This document shows, in pieces, positions 25,854 to 34,530 of a DNA stretch of 64,000 nucleotides. Position numbers and translations under genes: made by a program. The notes under the pieces are model-generated. The model ran no database searches. It saw only the letters and a program-made list of their open reading frames with translations, and had not been told where the DNA came from. How positions within the stretch are numbered: position 1 is the first letter of the stretch; each line of letters starts with the position of its first letter. This DNA comes from Filifactor villosus (GTDB taxonomy: Bacteria > Bacillota > Clostridia > Peptostreptococcales > Filifactoraceae), in the NCBI RefSeq assembly GCF_042652965.1, contig NZ_JBHSHL010000013.1:1-64000 (forward strand), written 5' to 3'.

Positions 25854-26576
25854 TTATAGGATAGATTTCTTGCTGCCCAAAACATTATTTAAAACATAGG
25901 CTGCCATATACATCCCCGCGACCCCCGTTACAAAGGCCAGGCTTCCGTTGATCTGTTTTCCGGACTCGGAGAAGACCTTTTTGTAGGGAAGAGTGACCTC
26001 CTCCGTTGAAAAGACGACCGGAAGATGCCCTATCCCCCTGTTTTTCAACTCTCTCCTCATTACCTTTGCTAAAGGGCACATATGTGTCTTGGAGATATCG
26101 GACACTTGAATCTTCCCGGGATCTTTGTGGGAGGCCATTCCCATCGAAGAGATGATGGGGGTTTCTTTGGCAATGCAGGTTTCAATCAAATGGATCTTGG
26201 AGCTGACCATATCGATGCAGTCCAGGACAAAGTCATAGTGAGGCTCTAAGAGTTTTTGAGAGGTTTTAAGATCAAACCTCTCGGCGATCGGATGTACGAT
26301 CAGTTCGGGGTTGATATCAACGAGCCTCTTTGCCATCACATCCACCTTGCTTTTGCCGATGGTGGATGTGAGTGCAGGGAGTTGTCTGTTGAGGTTACTC
26401 GCTGCAATCTCATCGAAGTCCACAAGGGTAAGTTCTCCCACTCCCGTGCGGGCAAGGGCCTCCGCTGCATAGCTTCCCACGCCGCCCACTCCGAAGACGG
26501 CAATGTGTAGGGAGGACAGCAAGGGCAGTGCATCCGCACCGTAGATCAGTTCCGTTCTTGAAAAAGGTGTTTCCAT
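25854..26576 (-). CDS. tcdA: tRNA threonylcarbamoyladenosine dehydratase TcdA
   Basis: The 240 residues have the E1-like fold: nucleotide loop AVFGVGGVGSYAAEAL, then LVDFDEIAASNLNRQ, and DYVLDCIDMV-type strand FVLDCIDMV. The N terminus SRTELIYG is typical of TcdA/YgdL rather than MoeB or ThiF. It cyclises t6A at position 37 of tRNAs, using ATP. It lies next to another tRNA modification gene, tmcAL, on the same strand with a 285-bp gap, and probably has its own promoter. The gap between the two genes holds a partial family C end (GGAAATACCGCACAAAG near 25600) and nothing else clear. Confidence 0.94.
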   Translation of the reverse strand: METPFSRTELIYGADALPLLSSLHIAVFGVGGVGSYAAEALARTGVGELTLVDFDEIAASNLNRQLPALTSTIGKSKVDVMAKRLVDINPELIVHPIAERFDLKTSQKLLEPHYDFVLDCIDMVSSKIHLIETCIAKETPIISSMGMASHKDPGKIQVSDISKTHMCPLAKVMRRELKNRGIGHLPVVFSTEEVTLPYKKVFSESGKQINGSLAFVTGVAGMYMAAYVLNNVLGSKKSIL

Positions 26577-26604
26577 AATGATATCCTTATCTGTCTTTTT
26601 GTTA

Positions 26605-26959
26605 TACGGTTATCTATATAATATAATTAAAAGGTTGAACACTTTGAAGCATACCATCCTGTAACTTGTTTTTGCGAGTATGATATAGGTTTCATACTTC
26701 ACATTTCATACTATTCTTCCCTTGAATTGTAGATATAAACAATCTGTGACCCATAATAGAAGATAAACCAAGGAAATACCGCACAAATATGAAATCTTGA
26801 TTTTCCTATTGATTTGCAAGAAATGAAACCTTTTCAAATCAACACTTTAGAGAAATTCAGTACTTATATTTTACGATGATACTTTGAATTATGCGGTGTC
26901 TCCCTATTTTTCATAGATTTAAAAATAGATATATCCATACTTCTATTGAAAAATAGTAT
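26605..26959. mobile_element. nested MITE-like repeats (family C inside family B, next to family A)
   Basis: A diverged family A copy lies at 26605-26714. Family B starts at 26708 with ATACTATTCTTCCCTTGAATTG, given by its end, and runs to CCCATAATAGAAGATAAACC. It is then interrupted by a family C copy (about 26770-26908, GGAAATACCGCACAAATATG to AATTATGCGGTGTCTCC) and resumes with TAGATATATCCATACTTC up to AAAATAGTAT at 26959. The interruption shows that at least family C moved after family B was in place. Confidence 0.7.
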
Positions 26960-27590
26960 CAAACAGAGAATAGAGTTAATACGATGTTCCGTTTGAATGT
27001 TCAGGAAAACAGAAGGTATGTTTGCCAAACATGAGTTGTATGCCTGTAGATCTCAGAGCGTACAACCGAGTAAGCGAAACACAGGATTGTACAAATGACT
27101 TGTTTTCCTCTCAAAGCTGACGACATACACAGGGTTATTGTTTTGTCTGTACCATGCTCCGAGCAGATCCGGACAAACTCGGTAAAAGCCCGCATACTTA
27201 TAGCAAAGCAACCGGCGGAAAAATTGCAGAGATCTTTCTTTCAAAAAGATTTGCAAGAACTTTAACATACTGATACAATAATAGTATAAACCTGTATTGT
27301 TTCAACAAGGGGTACAAATCTTTCGAATGAGATCGTCTATATGCTGTTGTTCGAATGGAGTGCCGACGATGTAACTGTTCAAGCAAGCATGTAGTTTTAA
27401 CAACATCGGCAGGCGATTCAAGCGATAACGGTGGAAGGTTCTCATTGAGAAGATAGATGTTATTGTAACAGTTATTTTCGGATTTGTCATCTTTTTGCTT
27501 TGAGAATTAGAGAAGACCTCTTTCGCTTCGGAGCAAAGAGATGGAGGTAAGGAAACAAAACGAAGGAATCAAGAGAGGGGTGCAGTTGTT
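26960..27590. other. 630-bp gap before ilvE without a supported gene
   Basis: Only minus-strand frames of 60-70 residues exist here. They lack ribosome binding sites and look like chance. A stem CTCTTTCGCT-TCGG-AGCAAAGAG at 27508-27530 precedes ilvE by 60 bp and could be regulatory. I see no T-box or BCAA leader peptide. Confidence 0.5.
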
Positions 27591-28607
27591 ATGGCACAGA
27601 ATTTGGATTGGAAAAACTTGGGATTTGCATACCACAGAACCAACTTCAGCTATGTCAAGTATTATCGAAACGGCAATTGGGAAGAAGGAAAATTGGTTGA
27701 GGACAATACGTTGACCATCAGTAACGGTTCGGCTTGTCTCCACTACGGACAACAGTGCTTTGAAGGTCTTAAAGCATATCGCAACGCAAAAGATGAGATC
27801 GTGCTGTTCCGTCCTGATGAAAATGCGAAAAGAATGCAGGAGAGTGCAAAGAGATTGTTGATGCCGGTCATTCCTGTGGATGTTTTTGTCGATGCCGTCA
27901 AGCAGGTGGTAAAGGCCAATGAGGAATTTATACCTCCGTACGGAACGGGAGCAAGCCTATACATACGACCGCTCTATATAGGAGTTGGCGATATGGTGGG
28001 AGTTAAACCTGCTCAGGATTATCTGTTTACGGTATTCTGTACACCGGTAGGTGCTTACTTCAAGGGCGGAATGAAGCCTGTTTCGTTTATCACGACCGAG
28101 TACGACAGAGCCGCTCCTATGGGAACCGGAGGCATTAAAGTCGGAGGAAACTATGCGGGCAGCCTGCTTCCTCATGCGGAAGCGGTCGAGCAGGGATATG
28201 CGGATGCAATCTACCTCGATCCGGCAACTCATACCAAGATCGAAGAAGTCGGAGCGGCGAATTTCTTCGGAATTACCAAAGACAATGTCTTTGTTACTCC
28301 CAAGTCTCCGTCGATCCTGCCAAGTATTACCAAGAGATCGCTTCTTTACTTAGCGGAGCATTATCTCAATATGAAGGTCGAGGAGAGGGATTGTCCGATC
28401 GACAACATCGATGAGTTCGTCGAAGCGGGAGCATGTGGAACCGCAGCGGTGATCTCGCCGATCAAATCCATTATGCACAACGGAAAAGAAACCGTCTTCT
28501 GTGAAGGAGACACCGTGGGTCCCAAGGTTACGCAACTCTATAATACCTTGACGGGCATCCAGTGGGGAACGGTCGAAGCTCCGGATGGTTGGATCGTAAA
28601 AATCTAA
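27591..28607 (+). CDS. ilvE: branched-chain amino acid aminotransferase
   Basis: The 338-residue fold-type IV PLP enzyme shows HYGQQCFEGLKAYR, then YIRPLYIGVG, GGIKVGGNYAGSLLP with the catalytic lysine region, and EEVGAANFFGI near the cofactor tail. It moves the amino group between glutamate and the keto acids of valine, leucine and isoleucine. AGAGGGGTG precedes the ATG. No other branched-chain synthesis genes are near, so it may serve in degradation as well. It stands alone, followed by the promoter of the translation operon. Confidence 0.95.
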   Translation: MAQNLDWKNLGFAYHRTNFSYVKYYRNGNWEEGKLVEDNTLTISNGSACLHYGQQCFEGLKAYRNAKDEIVLFRPDENAKRMQESAKRLLMPVIPVDVFVDAVKQVVKANEEFIPPYGTGASLYIRPLYIGVGDMVGVKPAQDYLFTVFCTPVGAYFKGGMKPVSFITTEYDRAAPMGTGGIKVGGNYAGSLLPHAEAVEQGYADAIYLDPATHTKIEEVGAANFFGITKDNVFVTPKSPSILPSITKRSLLYLAEHYLNMKVEERDCPIDNIDEFVEAGACGTAAVISPIKSIMHNGKETVFCEGDTVGPKVTQLYNTLTGIQWGTVEAPDGWIVKI

Positions 28608-28742
28608 AGAGATGGACCGAAGAAGGTAAGGGAGGTCGGTATCGAGAGGTGCCGTCCTCTTTACATGGAAGAACATAATATAGTGATCGAGAGAAAGAGC
28701 GAGTTTAAAATTTTATAAGAGCGAAATTATTTAAACTCGGGA

Positions 28743-28771
28743 TTGACAAAAAAGAGTCTTGCTTATATAAT
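28743..28771 (+). promoter_or_regulatory. promoter of the rpmG-secE-nusG-ribosomal protein operon
   Basis: TTGACA at 28743-28748 and TATAAT at 28766-28771 are separated by 17 bp, a perfect housekeeping promoter. A second, weaker one (TTGACA at 28849, TAAATT at 28872) lies nearer to rpmG. No tRNA gene is visible between them. Confidence 0.85.
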
Positions 28772-28958
28772 GTGGAAGCAATAGGATACCGAGGATACAT
28801 CACACAAAGATTGCGGCTTCTCTTTTTATGCTTTATGTTGAGGGATTATTGACAATCTTTTTTATATGTGATAAATTTTATTGGTATATTATTTTTTACA
28901 CCAATCTATGCACTAAATAGATCCTTCTAATTGAACAATTAATAGGAGGTGCACTTAA

Positions 28959-29108
28959 ATGAGAGTAAAAGTAACATTGGCATGTCAAGAGTGTAAGCAG
29001 AGAAATTACAATACAATGAAGAACAAGAAGAACGATCCTGAGCGTATTGAACTTCAAAAGTATTGCAAGTTCTGCAAAAAGCACACAACTCATAAAGAAA
29101 CGAAATAA
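28959..29108 (+). CDS. rpmG: ribosomal protein bL33
   Basis: The 49 residues, MRVKVTLACQECKQRNY at the start and YCKFCKKHTTHKETK at the end, carry two CxxC pairs and so are the zinc-binding form of bL33. AATAGGAGGTG precedes the ATG. It opens the operon that continues with secE, nusG and the L11-L1 and L10-L12 genes, the usual order in Bacillota. Confidence 0.96.
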   Translation: MRVKVTLACQECKQRNYNTMKNKKNDPERIELQKYCKFCKKHTTHKETK

Positions 29109-29125
29109 CGAAGGGTGTGATTAGC

Positions 29126-29338
29126 GTGCCGACTAGTACGGAAACAAACAGCAAGGCAAAGAAATCATATCTTGCCGAGGTGAAAACCGAACTGAAAAAA
29201 GTTCACTGGCCTTCAAGGGAAGAACTGTCAGAGCATACTCTAACCGTAATTTTGATGGTAGTAGCAACAGCTGTATTCATCTTTGCAGTGGATACTGTGG
29301 TTGGAAAAGTTGTTGAAAAACTGATAGGAATAAACTAA
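29126..29338 (+). CDS. secE: preprotein translocase subunit SecE
   Basis: The product is about 70 residues with a polar N terminus, the conserved TELKKVHWPSREEL segment and a single transmembrane helix (VILMVVATAVFIFAVD). SecE clamps the SecY channel in the membrane. GTG at 29126 is preferred because GAAGGG lies 10 bases upstream; a GTG at 29117 is too close to it. It sits between rpmG and nusG. Confidence 0.95.
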   Translation: MPTSTETNSKAKKSYLAEVKTELKKVHWPSREELSEHTLTVILMVVATAVFIFAVDTVVGKVVEKLIGIN

Positions 29339-29384
29339 AAGGAGGGTCAGCCCTTGAGAGGATTTTCTCATAGGGCGATTATCT

Positions 29385-29933
29385 ATGGCGGACTTGGAAC
29401 AAGCCAAATGGTATGTGATTCATACCTATTCCGGACATGAAAAAAAGGTCAAGGCTACAATTGAAAAAGCGGTTCAAAATAGGAACATGGAGGATATCAT
29501 CCTTGCAGTATCCGTTCCTGAGGAAGAAGTGATTGAAGAAAAGAACGGAAAGAGATATACGAGGTCTCGTAAGATTTTTCCGGGCTATTGTTTGGTCAAG
29601 ATGATCGTTACGGACGAATCGTGGTATGTTGTGCGAAATACCAAGGGCGTCACGGGCTTCGTCGGACCTAATTCAAAGCCGATTCCGTTGACACAGCAGG
29701 AAGTGATCAACATGGGACTGGAAGAAGCTCCCAAGAAGGTATACAGAACCGATTTTGAGGTTGGAGAGAAGGTCGTTGTCAAGAGCGGAGTATTTGAAGG
29801 ATTTACCGGAGAAGTCCAGGGAATCCAAAAAGAAAAGGGAATGGCAAAGATCAAGATCTATATGTTTGGAGACAGAGAGACTTTGATGGATATTGAAGTT
29901 TCCCAGATAGAAAAAGAAGAAGACAGATACTAA
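29385..29933 (+). CDS. nusG: transcription termination/antitermination protein NusG
   Basis: The 182 residues contain the NGN domain (KWYVIHTYSGHEKKVK, FPGYCLVKM, VRNTKGVTGFVGP) and a C-terminal KOW domain (GEKVVVKSGVFEGFTGEV). NusG binds RNA polymerase and links it to Rho or the ribosome. The start at 29385 has only a weak upstream GGG. A good GGAGGG lies 40 bases upstream without a matching in-frame start, so translation may depend on coupling. Confidence 0.96.
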   Translation: MADLEQAKWYVIHTYSGHEKKVKATIEKAVQNRNMEDIILAVSVPEEEVIEEKNGKRYTRSRKIFPGYCLVKMIVTDESWYVVRNTKGVTGFVGPNSKPIPLTQQEVINMGLEEAPKKVYRTDFEVGEKVVVKSGVFEGFTGEVQGIQKEKGMAKIKIYMFGDRETLMDIEVSQIEKEEDRY

Positions 29934-29957
29934 ACTGTATTGGAGGTGTCAAGACAC

Positions 29958-30383
29958 ATGGCGAAAAAAGTTATTGGACAGATCAAATTGCAGATCGAAG
30001 CGGGAAAGGCAACACCGGCACCACCGGTAGGACCTGCACTTGGACAGCACGGAGTAAACATCATGGGATTTTGTAAAGAATTCAACGCGAAAACAGCGGA
30101 TCAGGCGGGATATATCATTCCGGTAGTAATCACTGTGTTTGCGGACAGATCCTTTACCTTTATCACTAAGACTCCACCGGCTGCAGTATTGCTTAAAAAA
30201 GCGGTAAAGATCGAAAAAGGTTCGGGCGAGCCGAACAAAAACAAGGTTGCAAAAATTACTTCCGCACAAGTGAGAGAAATTGCAGAAGTGAAAATGAATG
30301 ACCTTAACGCTGCATCCGTTGAAGCGGCTATGAGTATGATTGCAGGAACTGCAAGAAGTATGGGAATCGTTGTAGAAGATTAA
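29958..30383 (+). CDS. rplK: ribosomal protein uL11
   Basis: The ATG at 29958 follows TGGAGGTG. The 141 residues show QIEAGKATPAPPVGPALGQHGVNIM, given by its parts KATPAPPVGPALGQHG, and the C-terminal RNA-binding helix AGTARSMGIVV. It forms the L11 stalk base of the large subunit, where GTPase factors and stringent factor act. It is the fourth gene of the operon. Confidence 0.97.
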   Translation: MAKKVIGQIKLQIEAGKATPAPPVGPALGQHGVNIMGFCKEFNAKTADQAGYIIPVVITVFADRSFTFITKTPPAAVLLKKAVKIEKGSGEPNKNKVAKITSAQVREIAEVKMNDLNAASVEAAMSMIAGTARSMGIVVED

Positions 30384-30460
30384 TTCTATTTGCTGATATA
30401 GATTGGTGGGAGGCAAATATCACAACATTTACCGTTAAAACCACAAGGAGGATGTAAAAA

Positions 30461-31159
30461 ATGGCGAAATTGAGTAAAAAATACAAGGCTGCTATCGAGA
30501 AATACGATAGAAGCAATTTGTATGATGCTTCTGAAGCCCTAAAAGTCGTTACAGATGTTGCATCTGCGAAGTTCGACGAAACAGTGGAAGCACACATCAA
30601 ATTGGGCGTAGATTCCAGACACGCTGACCAACAGGTTCGTGGAGCGGTCGTTCTGCCTCACGGAACAGGAAAAACCAAGAGGGTTTTGGTCTTTGCAAAA
30701 GGGGAAAAAGCAACGGAAGCGGAACAGGCAGGAGCCGACTTTGTCGGAGCGGAAGATATGGCTACCAAGATCCAAACCGAAAACTGGTTTGATTTTGATG
30801 TCATCGTAGCAACACCCGATATGATGGGTGTAATCGGACGACTTGGCCGCGTGCTTGGACCCAAGGGCTTGATGCCGAACCCGAAATCGGGAACCGTAAC
30901 ACAGGATGTTGCAAAAGCGATCGAAGAGATCAAAGCGGGTAAGGTGGAGTATCGTTTGGACAAAACAAACATCATCCACGTTCCAATCGGAAAAGTATCT
31001 TTTGGACCGGAAAAACTATCTGAGAACTTCTTTGTATTGATGGAAGCAATCGTTAAGGCGAAACCTGCCGCGGCAAAGGGACAGTACCTGAGATCCGTTG
31101 CGGTAAGCAGTACGATGGGACCGGGAGTAAAGGTAAACCCGACCAGAGTCAACGAATAA
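30461..31159 (+). CDS. rplA: ribosomal protein uL1
   Basis: The 232 residues carry VRGAVVLPHGTGKTKRV and GRVLGPKGLMPNPKSGTV, the uL1 signature. It forms the mobile L1 stalk at the tRNA exit site. ACAAGGAGGATG precedes the ATG. uL1 is known to repress its own operon in many bacteria through an mRNA mimic of its rRNA site, and I did not single one out here. Confidence 0.97.
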   Translation: MAKLSKKYKAAIEKYDRSNLYDASEALKVVTDVASAKFDETVEAHIKLGVDSRHADQQVRGAVVLPHGTGKTKRVLVFAKGEKATEAEQAGADFVGAEDMATKIQTENWFDFDVIVATPDMMGVIGRLGRVLGPKGLMPNPKSGTVTQDVAKAIEEIKAGKVEYRLDKTNIIHVPIGKVSFGPEKLSENFFVLMEAIVKAKPAAAKGQYLRSVAVSSTMGPGVKVNPTRVNE

Positions 31160-31210
31160 AAACATTGACAAAATTGAAAAATTGATTTAGAATAAATTTT
31201 GTTGAATATA

Positions 31211-31313
31211 TTGCCGAAGACCGTAGGGGTGAACACTTAAAAATCCTACCGAGGTAGCTAGCAGAATGATTGCTTGACCCTTGTGTTGTCTTCGTGCATA
31301 CAAGGGTTTTTCT
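31211..31313 (+). promoter_or_regulatory. L10 (rplJ) leader, autoregulatory RNA
   Basis: Between rplA and rplJ lie TGCCGAAGACCGTAGGGGTG, ATCCTACCGAGGTAGC and a final stem CCCTTGTG-TTGTCTTCGTG-CATACAAGGG. This matches the known L10-leader family, where the L10(L12)4 complex binds and lowers rplJL expression. CAAGGG is followed by TTTTTCT, so the last stem may also act as an attenuator. Confidence 0.88.
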
Positions 31314-31331
31314 ATAAGAAGGAGGTGCAAA

Positions 31332-31931
31332 ATGTCAAAGGCGATTGAAATGAAATCGGAAGTAGTCAAAGAAATTTCGGACAAGTTACAGCGTTCTGTA
31401 TCTTGTGTCGTGGTAGACTACAAAGGTTTAACCGTAGAGGAAGTAACCGAACTTCGAAACAAATTCAGAGAAGTGGGAGTAGACTACAAGGTTTACAAGA
31501 ACACCTTGGTAAGAAGAGCTGCCGCTGAATTGGAAGGATATGACAAATTTAACGATGTTGATTTGGTAGGTGCTAACGCGTTTGCAGTATCTTACGAAGA
31601 TGCGATCGCTCCTGTCAGGGTTATCAGTGAATTTGCAAAAAAACATCCCAAGTTGGAAATGAAAATGGGCTATGTAGAAGGTTCTTTCTACGATGCGGAG
31701 AAGATGGCAGAACTTTCCAAAATTCCGAGCAGAGAAGAACTTATTGCAAAATTGGTCGGAAGCTTCAAGGCTCCGTTGTCCAACTTCGTATACCTTCTCG
31801 ATGCACTTGCAAAGAAGAAGGCGGAAGAAGGAGATACTCCCGCAGCGGCTACCGGAACCGAAGATGCAGTGGCAGAGCCGGTTGCAGCGGAAGAAGTAAA
31901 AGCAGAAGAAACTGCACAAACGCAAGAATAA
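31332..31931 (+). CDS. rplJ: ribosomal protein uL10
   Basis: The ATG at 31332 follows GAAGGAGGTG. The 199 residues contain SCVVVDYKGLTVEEVTELR and YKVYKNTLVRRA, typical of uL10. The C terminus beyond the L12-binding helices is an acidic, Ala-rich tail of about 35 residues, longer than in most homologues. uL10 anchors L12 dimers on the ribosomal stalk and represses its own mRNA at the leader just upstream. Confidence 0.96.
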   Translation: MSKAIEMKSEVVKEISDKLQRSVSCVVVDYKGLTVEEVTELRNKFREVGVDYKVYKNTLVRRAAAELEGYDKFNDVDLVGANAFAVSYEDAIAPVRVISEFAKKHPKLEMKMGYVEGSFYDAEKMAELSKIPSREELIAKLVGSFKAPLSNFVYLLDALAKKKAEEGDTPAAATGTEDAVAEPVAAEEVKAEETAQTQE

Positions 31932-31968
31932 GAACGATAATATAAAAAATAAAAACGGAGGTGTCGTA

Positions 31969-32337
31969 ATGAATATCGAACAAATCTTAGAAGCTATTGA
32001 GAATATGAAGGTATTGGAACTTAACGAGTTGGTAAAAGCGGCAGAAGAGAAATTCGGAGTATCCGCAGCAGCACCGGTCATGATGGCGGGAGCAGCAGCG
32101 GGAGCGGCAGAAGCGGCAGAAGAAAAAACCGAGTTTGACGTTATCCTGGTAGATGCAGGATCTTCTAAAGTAGGAGTTATCAAAGCGGTAAGAGAGATCA
32201 CAGGACTTGGCTTGAAAGACGCAAAAGACTTGGTTGACGGAGCACCGAAACCGGTTAAAGAAGCTGTATCCAAGGAAGAATCCGAAGAGATCAAAGCTAA
32301 GTTGGAAGGTGCAGGAGCAAAAGTAGAAGTAAAATAG
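31969..32337 (+). CDS. rplL: ribosomal protein bL12
   Basis: The 122 residues show the N-terminal dimer helix, an Ala/Gly-rich hinge at about 35-50 and the C-terminal GTPase-factor domain with KVGVIKAVREITGLGLKDAK, given in its common parts. It recruits translation factors. ACGGAGGTG precedes the start. It is the last gene of the operon: a terminator follows, and rpoB, the usual next gene, is not here. Confidence 0.97.
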   Translation: MNIEQILEAIENMKVLELNELVKAAEEKFGVSAAAPVMMAGAAAGAAEAAEEKTEFDVILVDAGSSKVGVIKAVREITGLGLKDAKDLVDGAPKPVKEAVSKEESEEIKAKLEGAGAKVEVK

Positions 32338-32369
32338 TTCCGCCTTTCAGAAGTCAAAGAAAATGAAGC

Positions 32370-32417
32370 AGGGAGGACGTAGAGCGATAGTATCGCCTGC
32401 GGAACCTCCCTTGTTTT
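32370..32417 (+). terminator. terminator after rplL
   Basis: AGGGAGG pairs with CCTCCCT around a loop that holds a second small stem, followed by TGTTTT. It ends the ribosomal operon before any rpoB gene. A partial family E repeat (ending GGAGAATAGCAT) follows at about 32424-32515. Confidence 0.75.
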
Positions 32418-32590
32418 GTATCCGTTCAAACGAACGATGCCCTTTATCCTATGGGCGATAAACAAGTTTTGTGCTTGCGGAAGTGGGTATAACCGCATTT
32501 CTATCGGAGAATAGCATTACCGATGCCGGGTAAATTGTGCGGGATCCCTCTTTCGATGTTTTGTCATTGTCCAAACGACGGACAAAAAGA

Positions 32591-32645
32591 AAAAAGCATT
32601 TCTTACTGTAATTAGCGAAAATTACAATAGGAAATGCTTTTTTAC
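32591..32645. terminator. terminator at the end of the small membrane protein gene
   Basis: AAAAAGCATTTC pairs with GAAATGCTTTTTT, with an inner TGTAATT/AATTACA stem. A and T runs on both sides allow use in both directions. It overlaps the stop codon of the minus-strand gene. Confidence 0.8.
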
Positions 32646-32938
32646 TTGTAACGATTTTTGATAGCTTGATAAGTAGAGTAATTGCTGTCCTGAGATTGAG
32701 ATTCTCCCATAGCGGTACGTTTCTTCTTCATCACAGTAGCGGAAGGTTTCTTTGCCGTCTTGCGTTGAGTCTTGGACTTCTGACGGCGTTCAGCCGGAAC
32801 ATAACGACTTTCCTTTGCCTTCGAAACATCGCTTGGGGCTACATAGCAATCGTACATACTGTTGATAATAAAGCCTGTAATTTTTGAAAAAACAAACAAT
32901 GTTGCTAGGATGAAAAAGCTTCGAACAATATATACCAA
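32642..32938 (-). CDS. small membrane protein of unknown function
   Basis: The start is taken as TTG at 32938, six bases after GGAGGT on the minus strand. An ATG at 32977 would place this ribosome binding site inside the gene. The product of about 98 residues has one hydrophobic helix near the N terminus (VRSFFILATLFVFSKITGF), then a strongly basic tail rich in Lys, Arg, Ser and Gln (RRQKSKTQRKTAKKP). This suggests a single-pass protein with a cytoplasmic tail. I recognise no family. Confidence 0.6.
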   Translation of the reverse strand: MVYIVRSFFILATLFVFSKITGFIINSMYDCYVAPSDVSKAKESRYVPAERRQKSKTQRKTAKKPSATVMKKKRTAMGESQSQDSNYSTYQAIKNRYK

Positions 32939-33159
32939 AATCACACCTCCTAAAGTCAAATACATAAAAATAAGCATACGAAGACTATATTAAAATTAAT
33001 TCTACGAAAGATATAAAACTCCTTCAAAAAAATAAAAAACATTTATTTTTTTTGAAAAAAACTATGAAAAAACTATACAGATGATACCGGCAAACAGCTT
33101 TGCAAATATTTCTTTCTGTATTTACCCCGAATTATAGAAGTGAAAACAAGTTTTTTATC

Positions 33160-33690
33160 TTAGAAAATACCGTATCATTCAAAAAAGCAGAATAAGATTA
33201 ATTTCCTATGAAGGATGAAATTTTTGAAAGTATTGATACTACTGTTCCTTTGAACTATAGATATCAGGAATCTGTACTCAACAGAAAATAACACACATGT
33301 TCGTAGTCATAAAGTAGAGATAACCACATTTCTATTGGAGAATAGTATGAGATGATAAACTTTCGAGTTTTGAGAATCCAAAAAAATCGGAAGTTTTCAT
33401 TTTTGCGACGTTCTCCTTATATTATGAAAACGCCATATAATTCCAAGAATTATAAAAAACTCAATTTTTCCTGGACAAACACATTTCTGAAACCTCTAAT
33501 TTTAGAGGTTTTCTATGTCTTTTAAAACAAGAGAAAAATCGTTTTGTGTTTTTGTGCGCTACTTCCTTATTATTCGTTCGAGTTCTTGGCATTGAGGATC
33601 TGTATTTCACAGGAGATGAAACGAAGGTTCATAGTCGCGGGATCGATATGATAACTCTTCTGTCGGGTAATAGTATCGGGAAGAGAGGGA
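33160..33690. repeat. composite of interspersed repeats before the valS promoter
   Basis: A family C-like end (AGAAAATACCGTATCATTC) lies at 33160. A family E copy follows at 33237-33349 (TACTACTGTTCC to GGAGAATAGTAT). A second family C-like segment runs to TTGTGTTTTTGTGCGCTAC at about 33560, and a family E-like right end, GGGTAATAGTAT, to 33681. I see no gene in 32978-34089 apart from the valS leader. Confidence 0.55.
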
Positions 33691-33703
33691 GAAGAAAAAA
33701 ACT

Positions 33704-33732
33704 TTGACTTTGGGGAAGAAATCCCATATAAT
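33704..33732 (+). promoter_or_regulatory. valS operon promoter
   Basis: TTGACT at 33704-33709 and TATAAT at 33727-33732 are 17 bp apart, just upstream of the T-box leader. Confidence 0.85.
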
Positions 33733-33739
33733 GGATACA

Positions 33740-33995
33740 TTAACAAGATCAATATAGAGTGTTTTTGCAGTGAAGAAGAGGCTGATACGACGAGTTGACA
33801 GGGAGCGATGCTCATCGGACTGGAAGGTGTCGTGAAGGAAGCGTATCGGTGTAGCTTTGGAGCAATTTATCTGAGTTCAGTAAGATAAACGCAGGTCTGC
33901 GTTACAGACGTTCAAGTTGCATCGGCATCTCGATGAATTAAGGTGGTACCGCGGAATTAAACCTTCGTCCTTTGTTTGGGGCGGAGTTTTTTTAT
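33740..33995 (+). promoter_or_regulatory. T-box leader for valyl-tRNA
   Basis: The T-box core AAGGTGGTACCGCG is at 33940-33953. It is followed by a stem with a CCTTCGTCC arm, a GGGGCGGAG arm and a T run (33962-33993), the terminator arm of the switch. Upstream are the stem I parts with GAGTTGACAGGGAGCGATG and CTTTGGAGC. Val codons GTC (33829) and GTA (33843) lie in the likely specifier region, and I could not settle which is read. Uncharged tRNA-Val would block termination and turn on the downstream genes. Confidence 0.93.
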
Positions 33996-34089
33996 TTTTA
34001 CAGAAAAATATTAGATGTGAGGTGTTTTCTATACACTTCAAACAGGCGGAGGTCCGGTCTGATATCTATCATAAAAGGAGGGGAAGAAG

Positions 34090-34395
34090 ATGGAAGATAA
34101 GTTCAATGGTAGAGAAGAAGATTTTTTTGAGACGATGATGGAAAAGGCGATGTTTCGAAGTATGTCGCAGCAGGAAGAAATCGAGGAGGAAGAGCTTACA
34201 GCTCAGGAAGAAAAGAGTGAGGAACTAAGCGAGCTTCGAGCCTCTCTTGAGGAGGAGGGAATCGAACCGTGTGAGGCTGTCGAAGTTTTGGTGCAGCTCG
34301 GAATGATCTCTCCTGCCGATATGGAGTGTTTGGAGAATTACGAGAAGGCGGCGGAGCGCCTTGCACAAAACAGGTTGTTTGCAGAGGAGGAATAA
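34090..34395 (+). CDS. small acidic protein between T-box and valS
   Basis: The 101-residue product, with a good AAAGGAGGGG site, is very rich in Glu and probably helical (EEIEEEELTAQEEKSEEL). A second part, EPCEAVEVLVQLGMISPADME, looks like a short folded helix bundle. I do not recognise it. It lies in the T-box-controlled transcript, 135 bp before valS, so its expression would respond to valine starvation. Confidence 0.65.
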   Translation: MEDKFNGREEDFFETMMEKAMFRSMSQQEEIEEEELTAQEEKSEELSELRASLEEEGIEPCEAVEVLVQLGMISPADMECLENYEKAAERLAQNRLFAEEE

Positions 34396-34530
34396 AGTTT
34401 ATTGCGGAAGCTGCTGTTGTATCCATACAGTGTTCTTTCGATTTTCCGGTGTTATTCCGAAGAGTTGACGGCAGTCTGAATCAATGTAAATTTCAATGTT
34501 TCAATATACTATATTTGAAAGGAGAACATA

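Noticed and set aside
26960..27490. Several minus-strand frames of 60-70 codons before ilvE
   Set aside because: They overlap each other, lack start signals and have rare-residue composition typical of chance frames.
28772..28958. Possible tRNA gene between the operon promoter and rpmG
   Set aside because: tRNA genes are often found near secE, but no cloverleaf or TTCGA loop could be built here.
31428..32498. 356-codon minus-strand frame over rplJ and rplL
   Set aside because: It is the shadow of two certain ribosomal protein genes. The low-complexity Ala-rich coding explains the long open frame.
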